Of a DNA stretch of 64,000 nucleotides, positions 54,224 through 64,000 are shown one piece after another (position 1 is the first letter of the stretch; every line of letters begins with the position of its first letter). A model generated the notes under the pieces. That model saw only the letters and a list, made by a program, of their open reading frames with translations, searched no databases and was not told the origin of the DNA. The DNA comes from Bactrocera neohumeralis (taxonomy: Eukaryota > Arthropoda > Insecta > Diptera > Tephritidae), in the NCBI RefSeq assembly GCF_024586455.1, contig NW_026089624.1:10569341-10633340 (forward strand). The letters run 5' to 3'. Both the position numbers and the translations under genes were made by a program.

Positions 54224-54728
54224 GTAAGTAGCATAAGAAATATAATTATTAATAAGGAAAAACAGAAAGAAAAAAATTGTGAAAGAAAAGTTTAGAAAAA
54301 AAATTTGTTATTAATATTAAATAAATTATTAAGTGAAAGGAAAATTTTAATAAACTATTAAGCTACAGAAAAATTGTAAAAGAAACGTAAATTTTGCGAA
54401 AATCAAAAGGGAAAGATTTTTAAATTAATCAAAAACTTTATGCATTTATATTAATAAATCAAGAACCAAACATAATTATCGTTTTAGCTATAGTGTAGTA
54501 TAAATATTAATAACCAAAAAATAAAATACGGCTTGTACAGCCAATAACATAAACTAAACTGAAAATAATATTGCTTAACTCTGCGATTCCGTAGCCAACT
54601 CAGGAGTTGACCGGACCCTCCAGGGTAAAAAAGCCCCCTTCCTAGAAGGGATAACAAAAAATATAAATATTCAAACTAAAATAGTGGTATAAAAATTTTG
54701 AAAGAAAAGATAATAATAAAATTTAAAA
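54224..54728 (+). other. Errantivirus untranslated leader before gag
   Basis: A-rich leader with many stops and no long frame. With 53881-54206 it makes a leader of about 850 bases. The env donor marks its left border. Confidence 0.7.
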
Positions 54729-56186
54729 ATGGCAAATCCAAACAATCTAATTAGACCCCCCGTACTTGGGATTAATCCTCCGGCTGCATCAACAGCACCG
54801 TCAGGCCCTAATAACACAATTCCGCCAGAATTGGCGAACATGATAAAAAACATGGTAACTTTAGCAATAGAGGCAAGTGTACCTAATGTAGTCCATAATA
54901 TTCTTAATAATAAAATAAACCCGGTCATTACGGACCAAACAATAGACGAACAATTCCAAAACAACATGAATGAAATGGATAAGATTCCAGATGTTGTGAG
55001 ATCCCTAAGAGAATTTTCAGGAAATGCCTCAGAATTTAGTTCCTGGAAAAAAAGTGTTGAACGCATTTTAAGAATCTACGAACCCTCAAAAGGGACACCT
55101 AAATATTTCGGCATTTTAAATGTCATCAGAAATAAGATAATTGGAAAGGCAGATATAGCCTTAGAATCCCTACACCCCCTAGACTGGACAGCAATCTCCC
55201 GCTGCTTAACCACTCACTACGCAGACAAACGAGACATAGGCACTCTAGAGTACCAAATGACATGTCTCATACAAGGACGAATGACAATTAACGAATTTTA
55301 CCAAAAGGTATATGGACACTTATCTTTAATTCTGAACAAGATAGGATGTATGGAGATAGGAGAAGAAGCAGTCCACTTGTTAACGGAGAATTACCGCGCT
55401 AAAGCCCTCGATACTTTTATAAGAGGACTTTCTGGTGATCTTCCCCGGCTACTTGGCATTAAAGAACCAAAAAGCCTACCCGAAGCCCTCCATCTTTGTC
55501 TCAAATTAGAAAACCAAAGCTTCAGAGCTTCTCACGCTAATAACCAAACCTTTATCACACCATCAACTTCTCGTCAACAACTCATAAATCAGCAACAGCC
55601 ACGACAGCAATACATCCAACCCAGATATCATCAACCATTAAACCCTCAAACTACATTCAAATTTTATCCTGAACTAGCTTATCTACCAAATCCCTTGACA
55701 TATTCCAACCCACAAAACTACCATAGCAACCAACTAAACCTTAATCACCCTAACATCCAACAACATTCAAATCGGAATCCAAATCAATTTAGTCAACAAT
55801 ATCGGCAACAAAACCAGAATCTATATAATCCACAGCAAAACATTGCTCCTCCAAGACCCCCTAAACCACCTCAGCCGATGGACGTGGATGAGAGTATAAG
55901 AACAAGAGCCGTTAATTACGCAAATCGGCCAAAACCCCAAGAATTCGGTAAAAGACCATCAAACGCTTCAATGATACATAACCCCCTACAAAAAATGCAA
56001 AGAAACTTTCACATAAATTCTAACGAACCACCAGAGGACCAATACAACGAAAGCGTATACAACTACAATGACCAATACAACCACAATAACCAATACGACT
56101 ACAATGAGCAAACATACAATGAGCCAAATCACAAGGACACAATTGAAGAAACACTCGACCTCACTGACGTACATTTTTTAGACTAA
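54729..56186 (+). CDS. gag: Errantivirus gag (485 aa)
   Basis: An intact frame from ATG to TAG. Gag builds the intracellular particle. The first third is hydrophobic/helical with a capsid-like region (SEFSSWKKSVERILRIY, about residues 98-114; later LIQGRMTINEFYQKVYGHL). The last third is Gln/Asn/Pro/Tyr-rich with no C-C-H-C knuckle, as usual for insect errantiviruses, which bind RNA by basic or low-complexity tails. A run of Tyr-Asn repeats sits near the C-terminus. pol begins about 50 bases downstream in a different frame, so frameshifting or another mechanism is needed. Confidence 0.85.
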   Translation: MANPNNLIRPPVLGINPPAASTAPSGPNNTIPPELANMIKNMVTLAIEASVPNVVHNILNNKINPVITDQTIDEQFQNNMNEMDKIPDVVRSLREFSGNASEFSSWKKSVERILRIYEPSKGTPKYFGILNVIRNKIIGKADIALESLHPLDWTAISRCLTTHYADKRDIGTLEYQMTCLIQGRMTINEFYQKVYGHLSLILNKIGCMEIGEEAVHLLTENYRAKALDTFIRGLSGDLPRLLGIKEPKSLPEALHLCLKLENQSFRASHANNQTFITPSTSRQQLINQQQPRQQYIQPRYHQPLNPQTTFKFYPELAYLPNPLTYSNPQNYHSNQLNLNHPNIQQHSNRNPNQFSQQYRQQNQNLYNPQQNIAPPRPPKPPQPMDVDESIRTRAVNYANRPKPQEFGKRPSNASMIHNPLQKMQRNFHINSNEPPEDQYNESVYNYNDQYNHNNQYDYNEQTYNEPNHKDTIEETLDLTDVHFLD

Positions 56187-56236
56187 ATAGCTCTTCGCTA
56201 CCTTATTTCAGATGCAGGACGAAGAGCGGCGAAATA

Positions 56237-59200
56237 ATGCAAATATTAGTAGACACCGGATCCAATAAAAATTACATACAATCAAGCTTAGTAGAAAAAG
56301 CAATAGCGAACAATACTCCTTTTCTAGCCAACTCAGTAGGCGGCAAAATAAAAATTACTCACCATACATATCTAAATCTTTTCAATTTGGAAAATTGCAA
56401 ATTAAAATTTTTCCTATTGCCAACACTCACCACTTTCCATGCCATATTAGGAAACGATAGCTTAAAAGCACTTTCAGCAATCATACACACAAAAGAAAAT
56501 TACATGGTAGTAGCAAATACGAAAATAATCTATCTAAGACAATATAGTGTACAGGACGTTAACGTAATAGATATCCGTGACGAACATATGAGTACAGTAG
56601 AAAAACATGCAATTAGGAGACTAGTACAAAAGCACCGAAACCTATTTTCGGAACCGGACGAAAAACTAACTTACACAACAAAAGTAGTTGCAGGAATTCG
56701 AACAAATTCAGACACGCCTATATACTCCAAGTCCTACCCTTATCCTATTAGCCTTAAAGAGGAAATTGAAAAGCAAGTAAATAAATTATTAGACGACGGT
56801 ATCATACGACAATCAAGATCACCCTATAACTCACCTGTATGGGTAGTGCCTAAAAAAGAGGACGCGTCTGGCAAAAACAAATTTAGAATGGTTATAGATT
56901 ACAGGAAGCTAAACGCAGTTACAGTTGCAGATAGGTATCCAATACCTGAAATAAATGAAGTTCTCTCCCAACTAGGAGAAAACCGAATTTTCTCTGTGAT
57001 TGATTTAAAAAGCGGTTTCCATCAAATTCCTCTTAAGGAATCTGACGTGGAAAAAACAGCATTTTCAGTGAACAATGGGAAATACGAGTTCACCCGACTT
57101 CCGTTTGGTTTGAAAAATGCCCCAGCCATATTTCAACGGACGCTTGACGACATACTAAGACAATACATAGGCAAAATATGCTATGTATACATAGACGATA
57201 TAATTATATTTAGTAAAGACGAAAAATCACACTCCGAACACATAGACACAATTTTTGATACCCTCAGTAAAGCAAACATGAAGGTTCAAATCGATAAATG
57301 CGAATTCTTCAAAAAGCAGGTCGAATTCCTAGGATTCGTTGTATCTTCCAAAGGAATTTCTACAAACCCTTCCAAAGTACAATCAATATTAAATTTTCCA
57401 TACCCCCAGACGATCAAGGACTTACGATCATTCTTAGGCTTATCCGGATATTATAGAAGATTTATCAAGGATTACGCCAAATTGGCCAAGCCACTTACAT
57501 CCCTTCTTAGAGGTGAGGAAGGAAGAATGTCGAAAAGAACCTCGAAAAAATCCAAATAAATCTAAACGAGGAAGCTAAATCTGCATTCAACAAAATTAAA
57601 TCCACACTGACATCTAAAGACGTAATTTTACAATATCCTGATTACAAGAAAGAAGTTGACCTAACTACTGACGCCTCAAAGTATGCCATAGGCGCCGTTT
57701 TAGAGCAAAATGGCAAACCAATAAACTTTATATCAAGAACATTGAACAAAGCCGAAGAAAATTACGCAGTCAACGAAAAAGAAATGCTTGCCATTATATG
57801 GGCACTGAACTCATTTAGAAACTATCTATACGGTACAGCAAAAGTTGTAATACATACAGACCACCAACCACTTACATACGCTCTCAGTAATAAAAATAAT
57901 AACTCCAAACTAAAGCGATGGAAAGCCATACTCGAAGAATACAACTATGAATTAAAATACAAACCTGGGAAAGCCAATGTAGTTGCAGATACATTATCCA
58001 GGCCTTTTGAAGTAAACTCCCTATCAGTTGCTACACATTCCGACGAAAGCTCATCACACAATCTAATTCCAGCAATAGAAGGACCCATAAATGCATTCAA
58101 AAACCAAATTTGGATCTCGTTAGCAGACGAAGACAGCTATCAGTTTAAAATACCATTCCCGACCTACCATAGACATATAATAACCAAACCCAACTTTTCA
58201 ACAGAGAATTTAACTTCACTATTGAAACGATACCTTAACCCCTCAGTGATAAATGGTATATTTACCTCTGAAGGAATAATAGGGAAAATCCAAGAAATTT
58301 ACCCACTTCACTTTAGTAATTAAAAAATTCGTTACACCCAAACAGAAGTAAAGGACATAACAAGCGAGGATGCACAAAACGAGGAAATATTAAACGAACA
58401 CAAGCGAGCACGTAGGAACAGAGACGCAAATAAAAAACAACTAATACAAAGATGTTACTTTCCAAAGATGAAAGCAAAAATAGAAAATGTAATTAAACAG
58501 TGTAGAGTTTGCAAGGAAAACAAGTATGATCGCAACCCTAATAAACCACAACTATTAGAAACCCCAATACCTCAATACCCTGGAGAAATTGTGCATATAG
58601 ATATTTACAGTACGGAAAAAAATTAGTTCTAACAGCAGTAGATAAATTCTCCAAATATGCTCAAGTTAAAATAATAGAGTCAAAATCAATAGAAGATATC
58701 AGAGAACCTTTACGACAAATACTTTTCGCTTTTGGTATACCCAAAACAATAGTTATCGACAACGAGAAATCTTTAAATTCAGCTTCCATACAATTTATGG
58801 TCGAAGACCAACTCGGTATTAAAATTTTTAAAACTCCCCCATACACAAGCACAGTTAACGGACAAGTAGAAAGATTTCACTCTACCCTGTCTGAAATTAT
58901 GCGCTGCCTTCAAACGGAACGCACACACCGCTCATTCCAAGAACTCTTAGACCGATGTACATACGAATATAACTACACCATACATTCCGCAACAGGGAAA
59001 CGACCTATAGAGACATTTTTTGGCAGACGTGTTACAGTAGACCCAGAGCAGTATGAAAATGCACGACAGGAAAATATAGAAACCCTTCGGAGAAGACAGG
59101 CAAAAGATTTAGAAAACCATAATAAAACACGGAAACCTATGAAAATATATACTCCTGGAGATGTAATTTATGTCAGAATAAACAAACGAATAGGGTCAAA

Positions 59201-59303
59201 ACTTACAGCAAAATATAGAAAGGAAACAGTTAAGGAAGACAAATCCAGTGTAGTAATCACTGAAAAAGGACGGACGGTACATAAAAGCAACATCAGACAA
59301 TAG
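56237..59303 (+). pseudogene. pol: Errantivirus pol (protease, RT, RNase H, integrase), three breaks
   Basis: Block 1 (56237-57559) has protease LVDTGSNKNYI near its start and RT with NKFRMVIDYRKLNAV, LPFGLKNAPAIFQ and YVYIDDIIIFS (about residue 316). A one-base shift near 57530-57545 moves to RNase H (LTTDASKYAIGAVL about 57664; HTDHQPLTYAL about 57858). TAA at 58321-58323 then interrupts the frame. Integrase zinc CRVCKE (about 58504) and HIDIY (about 58598) follow, and a shift in the A-run at about 58614-58620 leads to VIDNEKS (about 58756) and NGQVERFHS (about 58857), ending at TAG 59301-59303. All catalytic residues are present. Two of the breaks are single-base, one in a homopolymer, so assembly error is possible. 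Confidence 0.85.
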
Positions 59304-59330
59304 TAAATTTTTTTTTCTTTTACTTTGCAG

Positions 59331-60837
59331 GTTTTTTGTGCACCTAGTGTACGCAGATTTTAAAATAATAGACTACACAAATTCACAATTAGCAACATTT
59401 GATACAGGATTGACAAGAATACAAACAGGAACCTACCGAATAATACATAAAGTAGACCTAGACGCATTTCAAATGACACTCGACGAAATGGACAACACTA
59501 TTAAAACCAAGATAACATCAGAAAATCCCTTTCTACCCATCTTGATAAATGAATTAACCCTTACCCAAACTTACCTAAATAGACTCCGACCCAAAAGATT
59601 TAAAAAATCCATAGAAACAATAGGAAAAGTCTGGAAATGGATCGCGGGAAATCCCGATCATGACGACTTAGTAATTTTAGATAATCAAATAAATAATATA
59701 ATAAACAATAATAATAATCAAGTAGTAATAAATAAAATAATTTTTGATAGGATAAATAATATTACGAGAGTATCAAATAAGATTTTAAAAACGGTACAAT
59801 CTAATGAAGATGTACAACGCAATTTTGCCATAGAGTTAAAATATAAATTAAAGATTGTAAAAGAAGAAATTATTAATATTGATTATGCGATTCATTGGGC
59901 CAAAGCCGGAATCGTCAATTCGTATATTTTATCAAATGAAGAACTAGCATTAGCAAAATCCATTTTTATAAAAAATAACTTCACATTAAATAATGTAGAA
60001 GAATCGCTAGAATTTGCGAATATAAAAGTAGCCTCAAATGAAACAATGTTATTTTATATGATAGGAATACCATTAATAAACGAAGAAATTTGCGATTCAA
60101 TTGTAATCAAACCCATAAAGAAAAATAAATATATTAATAAAATTCCCTATGAGGATATCGTAACATGTAGTAAACATAAGGTATTTGGAATAAAAACAAA
60201 ATGTAATGAAAATAATCATATAAGAATTTGTAACTATAAGAATATGATAGATATTAGTAACACTACTTGTGTCCCGCAACTACTCAGAAGCGAACCAGCA
60301 GAATGCACTCAAATAAATAACCAGCACATACCATCGATAGAAAACATCTTCCCTGGCATCATATTATTAAACCAGTATAATGGCACAATTCAAATTGATA
60401 ATCAGAAAATAAATCTTGTGGGATCATACGCCGTTCAATATCGCAATTCCACAGTTTTAATCGACAACCAAAAACACTCCTTTAATGAAATACTAACTAG
60501 CAAACCATTACCCGCAATCCTACAGTCAAATATCTCTTCGAACAAAGAGGAAGAAATTCTCAGCCTTGAGATGATGAAGGAACTCCACATAAATAACACC
60601 AATCATTTACAAACACTGCAGACAACCCACACAGCAGCTCTAATAACAAATTTTTCATTAGTAGTTATTTGCCTGATCAGTCTAGCAACAATAGGCACTG
60701 CACCAATCATAAGGAAGAATTGCAAGACAAAACTAATAGAACCATCGAGCTACAATGTAAACGTGAATGTGGCCAATAACAAAGAAGACACATCGGAAAC
60801 TCCCACGTCACAAGTGCCAATAACCCTAATAGTTTGA
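59331..60837 (+). CDS. env: Errantivirus env glycoprotein, main exon
   Basis: An uninterrupted frame after a pyrimidine-rich acceptor (59311-59330). Features numbered from the GTG at 59338 are a basic cleavage-like site RPKR (residues 84-87), then IGKVWKWIAGNPDHDD, the conserved block after cleavage in errantivirus Env. Asn-rich middle and several N-glycosylation sites follow, then a cysteine cluster (about 265-325) and a hydrophobic membrane span (about 436-458) with a ~40-residue tail. It would mediate membrane fusion. No ATG lies at its start, so it depends on splicing to 54207-54223. It is intact while pol is broken. Confidence 0.85.
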
Positions 60838-60870
60838 ACAAACGAGGACGTTCGTTTTTGACGGCGGAGG

Positions 60871-61196
60871 AGTTAGCAACACTAAAGTTAACTGCCATAA
60901 GCAGAATAATGCTGGATAAGCAATTAACCAAATAACATCCGGCACGCGCAGTCAAACTACAGCCAGGTTGACCAACAATAATGCAAGCATTGCAACAATT
61001 GCAAATCAACATCCGGCATTCGCGGAACAACGCGACACAAGTAAATAAGTTAATAGTGCTAGCATAAGTAATTTTTAAGTTATAAATAAGGGATAAAGAA
61101 AATTTGTAATTAGTCTTAGCAGAACGTTTGTTAATAAAGGTCATTTTGACCAAAAAAATAATTTTTTTTGTCGTTTTAATGTAACCGGCAATAATT
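60871..61196 (+). repeat. Errantivirus 3' LTR (326 bp) with polypurine tract
   Basis: Preceded by ggcggagg (60863-60870). Ends ataatt before the taca duplication. Confidence 0.92.
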
Positions 61197-61751
61197 TACA
61201 CCAATCTTAATACTAATCTATTGTACATACCGAAGTATGTACACATATCTTAAACCTAAGTGTTCTCAACGGCATACACACTATTTCTTATCTTTTAATA
61301 GTTTAGGATCATTTCCTTTCCTTTACATTGAGTGCATTAAATATTGCAGTCCCTAATCAATATGCCTGTTCAAACATATTGAACAGGCTTATCTTCGCCA
61401 GTGTTGAGGCAGTACAAAGCAATACATAAACAACGCATAGAGATAAGTACATATAATACATTTATATGAGGCACGTATGCATTTATATGCAATACGTATG
61501 CACTCAACAATTAACAACAAAGATATTTACTTAAGATAACATATTGACTTAAGATATGTATTTAGGCAATTGAATACAAATGTGCATGTGCACTTGAAAA
61601 CAACCCTATACCATGTAACATAAACAATACCCGAAATTATGTTATGTGTTAGCGATAATGCATACAAATATTTGACATATGAGATCCGTTTCTATACAGA
61701 TTTATCTCATTTACAATTGTAGCCGTTAAGAACTGTTCAGAAATCTGAACA

Positions 61752-62031
61752 TACTGCCCACGTTGAAGTGTTTACACTTCAAAATAATTCAAGTATTTAT
61801 AAATCTTAGGCATGTTAATTACATTTTTAATTACAAGATTGGCTGATCGAACTCGTTATAATTTTTCTAATATAAACTATTTTTATTGTATACTTTTTAA
61901 ATGTTTAATATAATTTTCATTTGCTAATATTAATAACTAATTTCTAAAAATATATCCTCCTATGGGATATACGTTCCTTGCTGCGTTGCAGATGCGTCGT
62001 AGGATTATTGTTAAGATTACACCACCAGCAA
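61752..62031 (-). other. BEL-2 unit 4 sequence between LTR and env
   Basis: Contains the polypurine side of LTR-C, the hairpin ttgaagtgt-tt-acacttcaa, and the out-of-frame end of env after the ~0.34-kb deletion. No additional gene. Confidence 0.7.
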
Positions 62032-63275
62032 TTAAAATATCCATGTATTAGGTGAGGAGAGCTGTAACCAAAATTCTTGCGTTGGCATAATATTGACTTC
62101 ACAGTTAAGTGGTATGCCTGTTTTATTTTTTAATAATGACATCTCACAAGTCTGCGTATGTCCTACGTTAAAGATAGGATGCACTTGTGGACATATTGTC
62201 ATTCTCACCATACGTTGACATCTGTACAACATTTCATCAGTCATGCTATAGAAAACCGTTTTATTTTCGTTGAAAATAATGTGACGATTTGTTTCCTTAA
62301 TGCTGACGAAATACCCGTCATGTATTGTGGGGTATGGGTATATTGTGTACATATGGAGTTCTGTTTTGGCAACTAAAGGTATTTTTATATTAAACAATAT
62401 AAAATCTTTAGTAACTTGGGCTGTTGTAGTGGCTATATGTCCGAGTTCAAAGGGGTCAGTATCAGGAAGCCGCAAGCTCTGGTCAAGATTATTTGAAATT
62501 AATTTTATTTGGGCTTCAAACTTTTTTATCGGCAACAGCCTTTCCATGAAGTTACCTCTAGAGTTCCAAAGGACGCTTATAATGTCTCTTTGAAGCATTT
62601 CAAAGGTCTCCATTGTTGTGCTGAGTTTGGTGGCTGTTTCAATAAATAACTCACTTTTCAATTGGTCATCGAGAATGGAACTCATTGAATAAATTGAGTC
62701 GTTCATTCTTTTAAAGTTATCCCAGTAAGCTTGATTTTGACGTTTTAAAACATCTAAGGTAACGTCTTCCACTGAAGATTGATTTCGCAATAATCCCAGC
62801 AAGTAGTTTTCGTTCTCCTTAGCCTTCTCTATTTTTTGCGTAAGAACTTCTGCATGCTCTTCATCCATCAGTCCAAACAAGGAGTGGTATAATGACCCTA
62901 TAAAGGGTAACACTGACCTTGTCTTCCGTTGCATCCTCTCCGTGAACGCAATGATGTCGTGCAGCTGTTCAATCTCTAAATACTTGTTGTGCAGCTGCTG
63001 AGCCATTTCGTTCACTTTATCCTCTTTAAATATAGTTGAGTCCTTTAAATATTTCAACGAATTTGAAATTTGCTGTTTTTCAACCGAGTATTGAAGAAGA
63101 TCGATGTGGACAATTATATCCCACGCTGTTCTAGTCAACCCAACAGGCCCTCTTTGTTCCAAAAATACTCCAGAACTATTCTTAAAATAACTTACATTTA
63201 AGCATTTTACAGATGGTAAAACTATAAGTAAGTTTAATAATGTTAAGATAAAGTTTTTATTTTTTATCCGAGTCG
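62032..63275 (-). pseudogene. BEL-2 unit 4 env, open but truncated before the membrane anchor
   Basis: The env frame continues from the integrase C-terminus without a stop. It has a hydrophobic signal-like segment (about 63210-63275), a basic cleavage-like site, the FIGSLYHSLFGL segment (about 62880-62920) and a cysteine-containing middle. It ends at TAA (about 62032) where the ~0.34-kb deletion shared with unit 1 begins. A product would lack the transmembrane anchor present in unit 3 and could not be a normal surface protein. The Tyr codon that is TAG in unit 3 is intact here. Confidence 0.82.
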
Positions 63276-64000
63276 ACCGCCTTGGTATATTATCATTTAC
63301 TTCAATCGGATCATCTCTTGTTTTTTCTTCGATAGGAAAAGGACAAACATTGTGTATTGCTCTTTTTGATGTAAGATTGCTTGTCCTTACGTCTACCATT
63401 CTACATTTGCCATCTTGGCCTAAAATAACGTTTTCAATACGTCCTCTTCGCCACTGTAATGGTGGGATATTTTCTTCTTTAAGAAGTACCAAGGTACCAG
63501 TTTTGATATTTTCAAAAGGAACTTGCCATTTATTTCTTTTTTGCAGTTCATTTAAATATTCATTGGACCATCGCTTCCAGAATTCTTTTGAATTCTTTTC
63601 GACCGATTTCCAATGGTCCTTTAACCCTTGGTAACTTTGGTTGTAGTTCGTGTCAACGATAGTTGATAATGGTTCTCCTACCAAAAAATGGCCTGGTGTT
63701 AATACCTGGAGATCATTTGGATTGTTTGATAATGGGGTAATAGGTCTTGAATTAAGTACGGCTTCTATTTGTGTCATGAGTGTGGACATTTCTTCAAAAG
63801 TCATTATACCTTCAACTACTCGGAAAAAATGTTTTTTAACTGATTTAACAGCCGCTTCTCACAATCCTCCTACATGTGGAGATCTTGCTGGTATGTTTAT
63901 CCAGGTTATTTCTCTTTGATTACAAAATTCTGATAATTCTGTTTTATGTGAGTCTTTCTGAAATAACTTAAAAACTTCGCGAAGACTATTGGCTGCTCCA
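63276..64000 (-). pseudogene. BEL-2 unit 4 integrase C-terminal half, stop before catalytic Glu, cut by window end
   Basis: Includes the integrase C-terminal block (GRIENVILGQDGKCRMVDVR, about 63385-63445), LTPGHFLVGEPLS (about 63660-63700) and IEAVLNSRPITPLS. TGA at 63859-63861 replaces the Trp before the catalytic Glu, exactly as in units 1 and 2. The 14-bp deletion of units 1 and 2 is absent. The core and the rest of pol lie beyond the window. Confidence 0.82.

Larger units (their letters stand above)
53556..61196 (+). mobile_element. Errantivirus-type Ty3/gypsy element with env (7.6 kb)
   Basis: LTRs start agttagcaacac and end ccggcaataatt. The 4-bp duplication taca lies at 53552-53555 and 61197-61200. 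It has gag, pol (protease, RT, RNase H, integrase) and a spliced env in the order of 17.6/297/ZAM-type elements. The LTRs differ by one substitution and one inserted base, so the insertion is young. Pol nevertheless carries two frameshifts and a stop. Confidence 0.93.
53431..61751 (-). repeat. BEL-2 LTR-C, shared by units 3 and 4, split by an errantivirus
   Basis: The LTR pieces 53431-53555 and 61201-61751 join to a 676-bp LTR once the insertion and one copy of its taca duplication are removed. Unit 3 leader lies on its left and the unit 4 polypurine region and env on its right. Confidence 0.9.
32839..64000 (-). mobile_element. BEL-2 array: four or more env-bearing BEL/Pao units sharing LTRs, right end beyond window
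   Basis: Three LTRs (32839-34437, 45312-45978 and 53431-61751) separate internal regions with the order env, integrase, RNase H, RT, protease, gag when read left to right, so all lie on the - strand. LTR-B has a gag/primer-site region on its left and an env/polypurine region on its right, meaning one LTR serves two units. LTR-C does the same. Units 1 and 2 are fused without an LTR at about 39788-39800. gag to env is one reading frame in this family. Known relatives are roo-like BEL/Pao elements. LTR-A contains a foldback element and LTR-C an errantivirus. Confidence 0.88.

Noticed and set aside
1..64000. CRISPR array, tRNA or rRNA genes, bacterial-type operons
   Set aside because: No regularly spaced short repeats with unique spacers, no cloverleaf with matching T-arm, and a eukaryotic element content. 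tRNA-like bits are only primer-binding sites.

Overview
The window is eukaryotic DNA from an insect, most likely a higher fly (tephritid- or drosophilid-like). This is inferred from the transposon families, the 55-70 bp GT-AG introns and the abundant acatacatatgtatgt microsatellites. I found no convincing host gene, tRNA, rRNA or CRISPR array. Almost everything recognisable is transposable-element sequence, much of it nested.

Left part (1-8.4 kb): a decayed autonomous Helitron (HUH Rep plus Pif1 helicase) on the + strand, an unassigned AT-rich stretch, a 100-N assembly gap, and a hobo/Hermes-type hAT derivative whose left end lies in the gap. 8.4-16.4 kb: a bounded BEL/Pao element (BEL-1, 5-bp duplication agata). 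It has lost RT/RNase H but keeps an intact extra zinc-knuckle ORF between integrase and the 3' LTR, and a 362-bp hAT element with a BED-like finger ORF sits in its leader. 16.4-23.4 kb: unassigned AT-rich DNA with a second copy of that 362-bp element, a pogo-like and a mariner deletion derivative, a fragment of a multicopy gene family, and two MITEs, one inserted in the TTAA duplication of the other.

23.4-32.8 kb: remains of an old Ty3/gypsy element (gypsy-A: LTR end, primer site, protease, RT, RNase H pieces). It has been split by a Harbinger transposon that carries another Harbinger inside it, by a 5'-truncated RTE-like LINE, and by a TTAA-flanked piggyBac-type MITE.

32.8-64 kb: a minus-strand array of at least four units of a second, env-bearing BEL/Pao family (BEL-2). 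LTRs are shared between neighbouring units: LTR-A, unit 1, fused unit 2, LTR-B, unit 3, LTR-C, unit 4, with unit 4 running off the window. gag, protease, RT, RNase H, integrase and env lie in one reading frame, broken by different lesions in each unit. LTR-A holds a 937-bp foldback element. LTR-C holds a 7.6-kb Ty3/gypsy errantivirus with nearly identical LTRs, gag, pol and a spliced env. The order of insertions can be read from target-site duplications: gypsy-A is oldest, then Harbinger, LINE, MITE and BEL-2, then the elements inside those.

The best candidates for something undescribed are the intact zinc-knuckle ORF of BEL-1, the twin 362-bp hAT elements that keep a finger ORF, the Gly/Asp-repeat tail exon of the inner Harbinger transposase, and the LTR-sharing BEL-2 array with its palindromic fusion junction. 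All domain calls are by eye; no database search was run.
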